This document shows positions 32,207 through 42,290 of a stretch of DNA of 64,000 nucleotides, in pieces. Position 1 is the first letter of the stretch. Every line of letters begins with the position of its first letter. The stretch lies in contig OY821521.1 of the NCBI GenBank assembly GCA_963682025.1, positions 100,741,354-100,805,353 of the forward strand, in the 5' to 3' direction. The translations under genes and the position numbers were made by a program. The notes under the pieces are model-generated. The model worked only from the letters and a program-made list of their open reading frames with translations. It was not told the origin of the DNA and searched no databases. Source of the stretch: Cordilura impudica (lineage: Eukaryota > Arthropoda > Insecta > Diptera > Scathophagidae).

Positions 32207-33144
32207 CAGTGTTGCCGTTTTAGTTTTTTAGTTGCTAGATTTAGCAACTTTTTTTTTTGTCGTTTAGCATCCAAAATTTATCAAAAGATGCTAGATGCTA
32301 ACTTAGAATCTTTTATTAATAAAAAGTTGCTTTTAGCATCTTTTTTTTGATATTTTTTTTTCATAATTTTTGAATATATAATTTTAATGGTATTGATATG
32401 TTTTTATTTCTCAAAGTGTAGTACAGTAATTTTGTGTACTACTCCTTTTACCACTCTGCTCGTTTCTTTCAACAAATATAACAACATATTTTGAAATAGA
32501 AGAATGTAAACACCAACAACAGTTTTTAATGAATTTGAAAGTCGATTGCCACAAAATATTATTGTATTAAAAAAATGCCAAAATTTTCAATACAAAACAC
32601 ATTAAATCGGGTAAAAGAACAGATAACCAATATATTAGAAGGAAAGAAGGATTGAAATTGAAAAATCGGTGCATCACACTTACAATATACCGAGCGATGT
32701 CGTTGATAAGAGTCGATCGTCAGAAATATATCAGAGCCAAGAAGAACTTGAAGATGAAGACATCACAGAAATGTTAGATTCCATAAACCAATTATTCTAA
32801 TATAATCGTATCTTTTGATAATGTAATTTCTGTTATATTTTAAATAAAAAAAAATCCCTCTAAAATTAAAAATATTTAATTTAAGTTTAAAATAAACTCA
32901 ATTTGATGTTAATAAAAATTTCAGATGAAATCCAAAATAATTTTAATTAAAATTTAAAAAATATAAATCGAAACATATGTTTTATATTAATTTTTCGATT
33001 TAAAAACCAAAGAATTTATTAATAAGTATATAATTTTTCAGTATAAAGGTAATGAAATTTGAAAAAAAAATTTAGCATCCAGTACGTTTAAGCATCTTTT
33101 TTTGCAATTTAGCATCTTTACAATTTCAAATTATGGCAATACTG
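32207..33144. mobile_element. hAT-type non-autonomous element, 938 bp, perfect 8-bp target duplication
   Basis: The ends are CAGTGTTGCCG... and the reverse complement CAGTATTGCCA..., matching hAT termini (CAG.G.TGCC). The 8-bp duplication TTGGTTTT is perfect (32199-32206 and 33145-33152), the hAT target size. Inside, about 32,575-32,800 preserves scraps of a plus-strand frame (PKFSIQNTLNRVKEQITNIL; IPSDVVDKSRSSEIYQSQEE and LEDEDITEMLDSINQLF, stop). These may be the C-terminus of the parental transposase. No catalytic region remains. Confidence 0.85.
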
Positions 33145-33376
33145 TTGGTTTTAAAAGATTTTTTATAACAGTGGTTATAAGCATGTATACTTAGATCTGA
33201 TTTATCGCATTTTAATATATTTTCAAAAGCCTTGCATTTGCATTTATAGTCGTCACCTTTGACCTGCTCCAGCCATCCATTAGCTTCTCGTCTCTCAACT
33301 AACTGAAGCAAAATCTTTATGTTCTGCATTTCTTTGATGTGTTTTCAGCATCATCGAAAAACGAATCGGACATTTT
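33145..33376 (-). pseudogene. BED-type zinc-finger fragment, interrupted by the hAT element
   Basis: The minus strand from 33,376 reads MSDSFFDDAENTSKKCR. After frameshifts it continues NGWLEQVKGDDYKCKCKAFE, then ILKCDKSDLSIHAYNHCYKK. The spacing W...., C.C..(C), about 16 residues, H...H fits the BED-like fingers at the N-terminus of many transposase-derived proteins. The frame runs into the hAT terminal repeat, so the hAT element broke it. It may be a transposon gene or a domesticated one; the fragment is too short to tell. Confidence 0.5.
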
Positions 33377-34125
33377 TCTAAAATTAATTATGTTTCTAAA
33401 ATTAATTATGTTCAAATTTATAATATTTTAATGTTATGCACAAAACAGTGTTTTATACTTGTCATTGTTATTAAAGAATCCACATATTTACTTCCTTCAT
33501 ATTATAGAGTTATTACCAGACTTAAAAAGACTTTAAAGTTTAAAATTGAAAAAAATTATGCGATATTTAACAAATACATTCAAAATAGTTTTGACTGAAA
33601 TTTTTGGCAGTTTTAGTTTTGCCTTGTATCAGTAAAATGTTCAGATATTAACTAAAAAAAAACAGTTTGTTAAATATTTTCATCTTAATTATCTTAATTA
33701 ATTTAAAGACACAAAGATAGATTTAATACTATAAAAAGAAGTAAGAGTTGAAAGTTGATCTATGCGGACTCACAAATGTGCCCTATACTAATAGGTCTGG
33801 AAAATTTAAAAGGATTGTAAAAAATAAAATGCACCTTTATATTAAAAAATTTAAATTAAAAAGAAAATTACAAAATAAACCATTTACCTGGCTAAACTTA
33901 ATATTGTTTGTAATTATCTGGATCAGGTTAGTATTTAAAATGGGATAAATCGGGAGTCATTGTGCCAATTTATGACCTAAAATATGTAGACACCTCTATA
34001 AAATGCTGAAAATTCAGAGCATTTGTTGTAATAATTCAGTAATAGGTTTATCAAAGTGTTTACATATTCAAATATTTTATATACATTTGTTACAAATAGT
34101 GTAAGAAGTCCAGATATTAATGTAA
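33377..34125. other. A+T-rich DNA, possibly the body of the next repeat
   Basis: No coding similarity. Part of it may be the body of the hairpin-ended element that finishes at 34,189, but no matching second copy is present to prove it. Confidence 0.35.
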
Positions 34126-34189
34126 ACGTAAAACCTAGGTGGAGGGTATCAAAGATTCGGCATAGCCGAATTTAACACTCTTACTTGTT
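34126..34189 (+). repeat. Hairpin-type terminus, family 2
   Basis: GGTGGAGGGTATCAAAG is followed by ATTCGGCATAGCCGAAT (7-bp arms) and TTAACACTCTTACTTGTTTT. The layout (subterminal repeat, palindrome, ACTTGTTT) is the same as in the 16,108-type family, with a different stem. The same terminus occurs inverted at 47,988 and diverged at 61,655. Confidence 0.75.
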
Positions 34190-34350
34190 TTTAAGTAAAA
34201 CTAATACGCGCGCATTTTTTAATTTTTCTTTTTTGGATTTATAGATAACTTTGCAAAAAATATAGTTCTCTTTTTTTTCAGTTTACATGTATGATGAAAT
34301 ATGAAATATTTTTTTCTTTTTTGTGTAGGTGTATTGGTGTTTGCATTTCC

Positions 34351-34963
34351 TTAAGGGCTGGTATGGTAGGTTTTAAAACCTTTCTTTGCATTTCTCTTCC
34401 TGAATGCACAACATGTCGAGAGTGTTGTGTCAAAATTTTAAGTAAATCAGAGCAAAACTTAAAAAGATACAGCGTTTCCAGCGACCGGACGGTATATAGT
34501 ATACAAATCAGTTTTTAAAAAACTTTACACCGATTTTCTCGCAAATAAATGTTCGAAGTCCGTGAACATCTTCTTGACCGATTCTTTTGAAATTTTAGAC
34601 ACTATATCTACACAAAAATCATCAGGTAACCACGAATTTGTATAGCAAAAATCGTTTTTCACTTCAAAATGCTGCAAAAAAAAATTGCAAAATTCTTCGT
34701 CACTACTTCAGGAAACATGTCACCTTTTAAACGCATTTCAATTTTTTTTTCACATGGTCCGGTAATGAGTTATGATGTTCACCGCAAAACAACAACGCCT
34801 CCGGATATTGGCTGTCACGGACTTATTTATTAAAGTTTTAGTTGAAAATTTTTTCAAAGATACTTTAAATGTTATGCTATAACGTGTATTCATGTCTTCA
34901 AAAAAGAATTATGCAATTAATTATTATTATTAACTTTTAAAACCTTTAAACCCCCCCCCTTAA
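34351..34963. mobile_element. Possible TTAA-target (piggyBac-like) MITE
   Basis: The left border TTAAGGGCTGG and the reverse complement of the right border TTAAGGGGGGGGG share TTAAGGG. GTTTTAAAACC and GGTTTTAAAAG follow near each end. A TTAA at each border would be the target duplication. The interior contains CAGCGTTTCCAGCGACCGG and ATTTTCTCGCAAATAAATG-like non-coding sequence. The inverted repeats are short, so this is tentative. Confidence 0.45.
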
Positions 34964-35029
34964 GAAACTTTTAGGAACCTTGCTCTAAAACGTTTTTTTC
35001 CTATGCTATTCTATTTTTTATACAATAAA

Positions 35030-35105
35030 ATGGAGTTCGGTTATAACGAACTCAGCGGGACCGGCCAAATTAGTTCGTTATAGACTAAGTTCGTCATAAC
35101 CGTAG
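35030..35105. repeat. Orphan inverted-repeat end (pogo/Tigger-like)
   Basis: The words GTTCGGTTATAACGAACT and TTAGTTCGTTATAGACTAAG then CGTCATAACCG resemble terminal segments of pogo/Tigger elements. No transposase or opposite end is found nearby. Confidence 0.4.
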
Positions 35106-35890
35106 TATTTTTTGATTGTTTTGTCCGAAAGGTTTAAAAACTTTTTTTAGTTGAATAAGTTTACTTATTTTGATGCAGTTTAAAAAGTTATAAAACATAA
35201 ATTAAATTATAATTTAATATTAATTATTAAATTATTAAGACTAAAATTACCGAGTTTCTATCAAAATAAAATATTTTTTTAAAATCATATAATATTAAAA
35301 ACTTCTATGTATAGAGCAAAAAATATAAAACAAAGGTTGGCTACTGGCAAACTTATGCGAATATATACATAAAACGACCTTTTACAAAACTTCATTTGAA
35401 AATCGAAGTTTTTGGTTTGTATTTTTTACAACTGTTTTCCGATTTTATTTTTTTTTTTTTTTTAAATTTTAAAAACATTAAAATTACTTTTTTTTTAAAT
35501 ATATAAAATATAGGAAAATTTTGAAATGGGAAAAAAAATTTGTTTGTTAAAGTCAAAATATACGGGCGCCTAGGCGCCACATAATCCACTAGTTTATTAA
35601 TAGTTGCTTAAAACTATTTGTTTATTCTTTTTAGTTCTTTAATTTTTTGGTCTTTATCCAAATTTTAATTTCTAAGGCTAATATTAAAATAATAAATAAA
35701 TTTTATTGAAACTAGCCTTCAAAATGGCGCTGATTGACCGTTTTACATTCAAAAATGAATCTGTGCTGAATGTTTCAGTAGATTTTTGAAAGATTAAAGA
35801 CTTTTTTTTAATTAAACGCTTCTATAAATTATTTAATTCGCTATCCCCATAAAATTTACTATATTTTTAATTGAGGAACTGATTGATTGA
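35106..35890. other. A+T-rich DNA with one GC palindrome
   Basis: The only notable element is the perfect 14-bp palindrome GGCGCCTAGGCGCC at 35,565-35,578. Confidence 0.6.
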
Positions 35891-36850
35891 TAAAAACATC
35901 TATAATAAATACTACAATCAAATTGCCTGGAATAGAAAGAATCTCTGGTTATCTCGAATTCAACACCGTAAACAGACCATACGATCTACCTGCATCGGAA
36001 AATTCAAAACATTATTCCAATCAGAACAAAATTCATTATTTTTATGAAAATTATTAACAATCTTTACTTGCAGTAACGAGTTTTTCAATTCAAGGAATAG
36101 GATCCTTATTTGTCAACAAAAAGAAATTTTGGGACAAAATATATCTACCACTAGCACCTAGATGGTGCTCAACAACATATTTCACCAGGAAAACATAGTA
36201 TTACAAACATTTTTCTACAACTATTTATTCATCAATACATCAAAGAAACAAAACTTAACTACTTTATTATCATTATACTATACCTAAATCGCTAACATGC
36301 ATTTATCAAATACATCATATCCAGTCCTGCAATTACTCCTTCTTCATCCTTCCGGTCGTCGCACTACTCTAAGTGGGGAGGAGTTACGTCATCGCAACGT
36401 TCCACCACCACATCACACATCTATAATATTAATAGGCTAGGCGATTTCATGTGCCTGATGTTTTGTTCTACCGTTTTATCTCGATTTTGACCAAACGTAT
36501 ATTATTTGAAAGGCATTTCTTTTTAGCCGTTTTGCCGTTTTTTATATTTTTTCCTTTATTTTGAGTAAATTGCATTTAAAGTTGCCACTAAACATACAAA
36601 AATTATACATTGCTATGTGTGTGTTCATTAAATTTGTTAACGTGTTTGTAATAAAAATTAGTTTGTTTTTGTGTTGATTTCTGAATTGGCTATAATTGAT
36701 TAGCATACTTTTAGGGTCTTTATTTAATGAAAAAATAATATTACCTATCAAGTATCATTTATAATTTTATACATTTATAAGTTTACATACATATTATTCT
36801 TCTCACTAACATACATACTTACACTTACTTTACTTCGTTTATCATTACTT
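35890..36850 (+). other. Possible Gypsy-type LTR retrotransposon 3' fragment
   Basis: At 36,371 AAGTGGGGAGG looks like a polypurine tract and is followed directly by AGTTACGTCATCG. Several Gypsy-group elements of flies (297/17.6 type) have a purine tract then AGT.ACGTA at the start of the 3' LTR. The preceding 480 bp has a broken frame with residues such as LPLAPRWCSTTYFTRKT that I cannot identify. No second LTR, primer site or integrase was found. This is weak evidence. Confidence 0.25.
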
Positions 36851-37585
36851 ATAAATATAAACAGATTTATTTATTGACTGTTTGTACATTGGCCATATAA
36901 AATTCTAAGTATTTTTGTTTATAGTTTTGACCCACTAAAATTCCATATGAATTGTATTGTGTGACAGCGTACATTGGCACACTAAAATTCCAACAATTTT
37001 GATGTTTATAAAATGTAACCGAGTACGCTGACACACTCGAAACTTAATTACTTTTTATGAAGCAGTGTACCAAACTAAATATACATTCTTGCAACCTATG
37101 TTTGTTTCCTCTTGACCCAGAAATTGTTGCGACACACAAGCTTGGTACATTGCTTCGATTTGTACAGTCAGTGATACTGATCGATACAATCAATATCAAC
37201 TGGCTGATATATCTTGTGGACAAAAGCCAGTGTACAACACAGTTGTATCTTGACATTAAAAAAGCTAAGTTGTGTTTGTCCCAACTACAAAAGTTTTCAG
37301 TTGTTTAAGAAAAGAAAAAGAAGTGTTTCTTTTATTTTCCAAATTATCAACCACCTTGCGCAACTCTTTAATATCAATAGATATTTGAAATGTTATTAAT
37401 GTTTCCTGAATTACATTTTTTTTTTAAATTTCAGTTGATTTATTAAATGTAAACAAATTTGGTGTTTTTTGATTTTCAATTTGTGTTTAAAGAACAAAAT
37501 TTATATATTCAAAAATTCTGTTGATGTCTTCTAAATTTAAAATTATCATTTCCAACGTTTAAAAATGATTATATAAAAATGACTT
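36851..37585. other. A+T-rich DNA, nothing recognised
   Basis: Overlapping small frames on both strands near 37,050-37,400 show no familiar motifs. Confidence 0.5.
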
Positions 37586-37718
37586 ATATATACCATCTGC
37601 ACTCTGGTGTGGAGGGTATAGCAAACATATTGCACAGATTTTTCTTAAAATAAGTGACCTTAACAAATATAGTCAGGATTGGTTCATTTCTCTACCTAGT
37701 CCCTTTATATATATGATC
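37586..37718 (+). repeat. Mosaic of repeat scraps
   Basis: The end TATATACCATCTGCACTCTGG then TGTGGAGGGTATA matches the terminal hairpin of the 52.2 and 56.2 kb family. It is followed by a diverged interior of the hairpin-ended family (TTGCACAGATTTTTCTTAAA, CTACCTAGTCCCTTTATA). Confidence 0.55.
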
Positions 37719-38510
37719 TTTATACCCTATACCACTATGTGGTTTGGGTATAATGACTTTGTGCTGCTGTTTGTAACAACCAAAAATATTGGACCTAGAC
37801 CCATCTTTAATTATACCGATCGAATCAGAATCACTTTCTGAGTTGATTTAACAATGTCCGTCCGTCCGTCCGTCCGTCCGTCCGTCTGTGTGTCCATGTA
37901 AAGCTTGTAATCAAACTGCAGGTCGCAAATATGAATATATTTTGATGAAATTTGGTACATAAGCTTTTATCGGCCATGGGATGAACGCTATTGAAATTGG
38001 TGAGAATCGGTCCATGTTCAGACCTAGCCCCCATACAAATTTCCCATATGAAATCGACATAAATTGCCATAAGATCCAAATTGTCATATAGATCTTACTC
38101 AAATTGGGTTTGTATGCGTTCATTACATCCACTAATGAGTAGTCCAAAAATGATCCCTTTGACCCCATATAGAGCTGCTTCCCGATCTTCACTTAAATCT
38201 ATAAAAAAAACAAAAATATTGCACTGATTCTTCTCAAATTTTGTTTGTACATATTTTTGCAAAATACAAAAGAGACTTTACCAAACATGATCAGGATCGG
38301 TCCATTTTTGGACCTAGTCCCTTTATAGATATAGCATCCGATATGAACTTTTTCATATCTGCAGCCAAAAAAATTAATGAAAATCCCACTCAAATTTGGT
38401 TTATGCTTATTTTCTATATCGAAGTAGTTGGACCGAAAGATAGGGTCTCTAATCCATGGTATAGGGTATCATATAGTCGGTCTAGACCGACTATAATTTT
38501 CTTACTTGTT
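37719..38510 (+). mobile_element. Hairpin-ended (HINE-like) repeat, complete
   Basis: Begins TTTATACCCTATACCACTAT. (GTCC)n is at 37,857-37,886. It ends with ATGGTATAGGGTATCAT, the palindrome AGTCGGTCTAGACCGACT and TTTTCTTACTTGTTT. The 13-bp ATACCCTATACCA at the 5' end and TGGTATAGGGTAT before the palindrome are exact inverse complements. Length is 792 bp. Confidence 0.9.
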
Positions 38511-38671
38511 TTTATATCCCAAAGCAAAAAAAAATAATAACAATGCCACTCAAATTTAGGTTATGCTTATTTTCTATATCTAATTCGTTGGACCTAAGAC
38601 ATAGGGTCTCTAAACGCATGGTATAGGGTATCGTATAGTCGGTCTACAAACTCATTTCTTACCTGTTTTAT
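38511..38671 (+). repeat. Second 3' end of the hairpin-ended repeat, in tandem
   Basis: CACTCAAATTTAGGTTATGC through ACGCATGGTATAGGGTATCG repeats the last 150 bp of the preceding element. The palindrome is lost on one arm (AGTCGGTCTACAAACT) and the end reads TTTCTTACCTGTTTT. Confidence 0.75.
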
Positions 38672-39245
38672 ATTTAATACTTTATTTGCTTAATACGAAA
38701 TGAAAAAATTTTACATATACGAGTATATTGAATTGTAGTTATTGATGAAACGCTAATAGCCTGTTTCTCTATGTCGAACGAAAAATTATTCGAACGAAAG
38801 CCAGTTACTCGAACGTGAATTAATTTGGGTTTCTCTATCTCGATAACGTTCGACCGCCTTTACTTACGTGTATCAATTTTCATTTCTTACGAACTAATAG
38901 GACACAGCGATGCCAGATCGAGTATCCTGAGCAATTATTACAATTTCCTTTAAAAATAGCAAAAATACTACTAAATTGTTTGAAGATAAAAACAACGCTA
39001 TTTAACATCAATCAGTTGTATATGACAAATGAAATGAAGTAAATAAAATATAATAACAAACAAATCAAGTGTTTATATTTGTGAAAGTGATTTTATTTTA
39101 ATTATATTAATTTTATTATATGAACTTTAATTATCATTTTTAAATTAATTAATGTATAAATTTAATTTATAAAAAAAAATTATTTGAATTTATATGTAAA
39201 AAAATATACAAATTTATTAATAAATATTCATGTTAATTTTTATAA

Positions 39246-39459
39246 ATTTGTGAGAATGAAATATCTTTAGCAATAGTTCAGCATCATATTGTTTACGTTT
39301 TGAAGGGTCTTTCAAAGAATTCCATGCCTCATTTCTGGCATCAAACTCCTTATTGGGGTCATCATTTTCTAATTTATTTAAATTTACTTCTAATTGTTGT
39401 CGCTGCTGTTCCTGATGTTGGAGTAATTTATCGGGATGACATTATAAAATCAATGCTGC
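39246..39459 (-). pseudogene. J-domain (DnaJ-type co-chaperone) fragment
   Basis: The minus strand reads AALIL, stop, CHPDKLLQHQEQQRQQLEV, then NLNKLENDDPNKEFDARNEA and WNSLKDPSKRKQYDAELLLK. HPD is the invariant J-domain tripeptide that stimulates Hsp70 ATPase. A.L.L.CHPDK is the end of helix II, and FD..NEAW..LKDP.KRKQYDAEL is helix III and the start of helix IV. Helix I and everything after the J domain are missing. A stop codon lies where Q is usual before the HPD (TAA, one change from CAA). Spacing resembles short J proteins such as the diphthamide-pathway DPH4/DNAJC24 type, but that is a guess. It lies inside the transposon terminal repeats, on the same strand as the Myb/SANT gene. Confidence 0.65.
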
Positions 39460-39472
39460 TTAAGAGATAGAT

Positions 39473-39851
39473 CTATCTGTATATAAGAATAGTATTCACT
39501 TCGAACACCTTACCACTGGGTGCTGCAGAAGACAAACCCAAAAACCTGTCAATCACCTGCTCCAATTCCGTTGAGTGGATGAACAGATATAGACCACCAC
39601 CGGTTTCTCGAAGACTTTTTTGATCTTCAACTATTTTTTTTTTAGTTGGGCACTCAAATCTTCCCAGGTCTGTAAATAAAAAATGTAAATATGAGCTGCT
39701 AAGCCGCAAACAAAAATTTAAATACACTTACCTTTTTCCACTCAGCAACAGTACGCATAGGGTGAGAAACGGATTTAAGTTTTTTGGTTAAATTTTTCCA
39801 TTCCCTTGCTTAAAATTTGTTTGCTCCGAGCATAGTCTTCAACTGGTCCAT
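39473..39851 (-). CDS. Myb/SANT-like DNA-binding protein of a Harbinger element (one stop, one intron)
   Basis: ATG at 39,851 opens MDQLKTMLGANKF, stop, AREWKNLTKKLKSV, then MRTVAEWKK. A 62-bp intron (39,731-39,670) has a GTAAGTG donor and a TTTACAG acceptor. Exon 2 continues in frame as TWEDLSAQLKKKIVEDQKSL, then RETGGGLYLFIHSTELEQVI and ends at 39,473. This is the arrangement of zeste/MADF-like Myb/SANT proteins of insect Harbinger elements (W..L...LN..GP..RT..EWKK.W.D.......K, then ATGGGP). In family members this protein helps the transposase bind DNA and enter the nucleus. The single internal TAA in exon 1 and the absence of a nuclease suggest it is inactive. The spliced frame is otherwise intact. 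Confidence 0.7.
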
Positions 39852-40199
39852 TGTTGATTTTAAACAGTAATTTAAAGTTCTTATTAAACTATAAATATTT
39901 GTATTATTTTGTACTTACTTTCTGTTATCCATTGCTTTTTTTATTTCCTTTATCTATATTTTTTTATCTTCTTTTTTTCTTTATCAATTTGTTGGAAAAT
40001 ATCAACATTAATAACCAGTTGAAAACAAAATAGCAAGTGACTGATTTTTCAAATTTTGTATGAAAACGTTTACGTCTTCATTCGACTTGTCGTTCAAGTA
40101 ATCGTTCGCATAGAATAAAGTTAGAGAAACGCAAATTGTTTTTCTTTCGCTTAAATAGCGAACGAACGTGTTCTTACGAGATAGAGAAACCGGCTATAA

Positions 40200-40590
40200 A
40201 TGATTATAAAATGAGAAAAAATTTTAGCTTGTTAAAGTACAACAAAAAAAAAAATAGTAAAAACATGAGTATTTAAAAGTGTTTTGAATTAAACGGAATT
40301 TTCAAAATGTTTCCTTGCTGCTGGTTAACCATTTCACCCACAGTACTGATGATGGAAGTGGCGTATTATCTTGTAAAAGTATATTATATTTTTATATTCT
40401 TCTAAATGTTGATGTTTATAATGCTGAAGTTTACTTTTTCTTTATTTCTTTAAGTGGAATATTTACGACATACTGCACCTCTTGAGGTAAAGGTGCAGTT
40501 TAAGGAGAACACTCTATTTTTATTTCTATTTATATTTAATTTTAGTTTACTTTTTATAATACGATATACAATGATGTTTTACCAAAAACT
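40200..40590. other. A+T-rich spacer with a short hairpin
   Basis: The hairpin CTGCACCT...AGGTGCAG lies at about 40,474-40,499. Nothing else was recognised. Confidence 0.45.
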
Positions 40591-40593
40591 ATA

Positions 40594-42290
40594 CACACAT
40601 TGAGGTCTCGTTTTATGAGGATTTTTTATGCGATTTCGAACTTATGCGGCCAACGACATTTTTTATTTTTTTATTTTTTTATAAACACATTTTACATAAA
40701 CAAGTTTTTAATATTAACTGTATTTTTGCAAGCAAAGGAAACGTTTACAGTTTGGGTATTCCCCTTTATAAGTTTCTTTTTAGTAGAGATTGCTGAAATA
40801 AAATAATAAGTATATAAATTATTTGCAAAAAAATAAGAGCAAAAGGCAAACAATTTCGTTAGAAACGAATATTGAACTTTTTAGATAAAATTAAAAAAAA
40901 AGAAAGATATGTGGATATAGCAAATCATTTTAATTTAATGATGAGATCTCTTTCATACTCAAGAGACAGTTCTAGAAAAAATTGATAAAAACCTAATAAT
41001 ATGAATTGAAGACTTAATCAAGAAAGAAAGTCCTGCAAGTGGATAATCTCATAACAGAGAAGGCCCATTGTTATACGAGAAAATTAAGTCATTGGAGAAT
41101 TCTATGTCTAATAGAGAATGGCTTGCAAGATTTATAAAAAGACACTATCTGTATAATATATGTACATATAACTGATAAATTATCCAAAAAAAATTAAAAA
41201 GATTATTGATGAAGGAGGCTATCGTGCTCACCAAGTTTTTAATGCAGACGAGAAAGGTCGTTTTTGGAAAAAAATGCCAAGTAGAACTTATATCGCAAAA
41301 GTTTTGCAAAGATGGAGTAATGTTTTTACTGTGTAGGGAATGCATCAGGGGATCGGATGTTGCAACCTCCAATGATAAATCGATTTTTGAAACCACGTGT
41401 ACTTATAAAGAAGGATATTCAAAAACTTCCAGTTAATTAGATGGCTAACACTGAAGCATAGGTTACTACTTCTTTATTTACTGAATGGTTCCATAAATCC
41501 TTTATACCAAAAGTTGATGTCTACATGAAAGAAAAAACCTTGAATTTAAAATTCTACTAATTGTGGACAATGTACCTTGTCATCCTTACTTCGGACTCCC
41601 TAATGTTAAGGTTAAATTTGGTCACCTAACACAACTAGGATTATTCAGCCCTTAGATCAAGGAACTGTTTTCACTTTTTTGATTGCATAGTTCACGTACA
41701 TCTGCCATCACTTATATAAGACTACAAACATTAAATGCTTACCAGAAAGCAACATGGCAAGAGAGTGTTTCTGGTATTGCAAATACAGACACTTCAGTAT
41801 GAAGAAATTTTAAGTTTGGCACATCAAATTGGATGTAAAGGCTTTGAAACACTTAACCAACTTAACATCAGTTATCAAATTAGTAATTGGAGTCCTTGTT
41901 ATGGACCCAAATACATAACGTAAATTCAAGCTGCAACGTGGATTAAATAATATTTTTTCGGGATTCGCGAGCTTGATAAATTGTTTACTTAAGTGACGGC
42001 AGTGAAATTGTTCAAATTGATGATATTTCAATTACTTCCTTTAGTGATGAAAATCAGATAGCACCAGTTCAACAACGTATAATATAAATATTTAGTGATT
42101 CTGATTAATTTTTATTTTTATTAACTGAAATTTTAAAATTAATTGAATGCTTAGTTTAAATTATACTTAAGTATGAATTAAGCAATAGTTCTGTTTATAA
42201 TAAATTTTTGTATTCTTTTTAATTAGCTTTATTACATAAATTTTTTTGCTTCATGGCCAGAACATATTAACGAAATCGAGGCATATATTA
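40594..42290 (+). pseudogene. Tigger/pogo (jerky-like) transposase relic with left terminal repeat
   Basis: After TA, the left end CACATTGAGGTCTCGTTTTATG resembles the termini of the element at 46,531. Coding scraps on the plus strand follow protein order: ERYVDIANHFNLM (N-terminal HTH); YEKIKSLENSMSNREWLARF and IKRHYL (CENPB-type HTH); DEGGYRAHQVFNADEKGRFW and KKMPSRTYIAK (start of the DDE domain, NADEKGLFWK). Next are a LLCGNASG-like region, NRFLKPRVLIKKDIQKLP, TSLFTEWFHKSFIPKV, a VDN..CHP-like region, TTRIIQPLDQGTVFTF and IGCKGFETLNQL. Many frameshifts and stops are present. The right terminus is not clear. Confidence 0.8.

Larger units (their letters stand above)
38757..40196. mobile_element. 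1.44-kb Harbinger-type element with TAA target duplication
   Basis: Left end TAGCCTGTTTCTCTATGTCG; reverse complement of the right end TAGCCGGTTTCTCTATCTCG (18 of 20 equal). TAA lies outside both ends (38,754-38,756 and 40,197-40,199). Near both ends there are many CGAACG words. The interior carries a minus-strand Myb/SANT-like gene and a J-domain fragment, but no nuclease. PIF/Harbinger elements typically encode a HARBI1 nuclease plus a Myb/SANT protein, so this copy is non-autonomous. Confidence 0.8.

Noticed and set aside
33748..33948. Lys-rich small ORF
   Set aside because: Composition follows A-rich DNA; no motif, and it probably lies in the body of a repeat.
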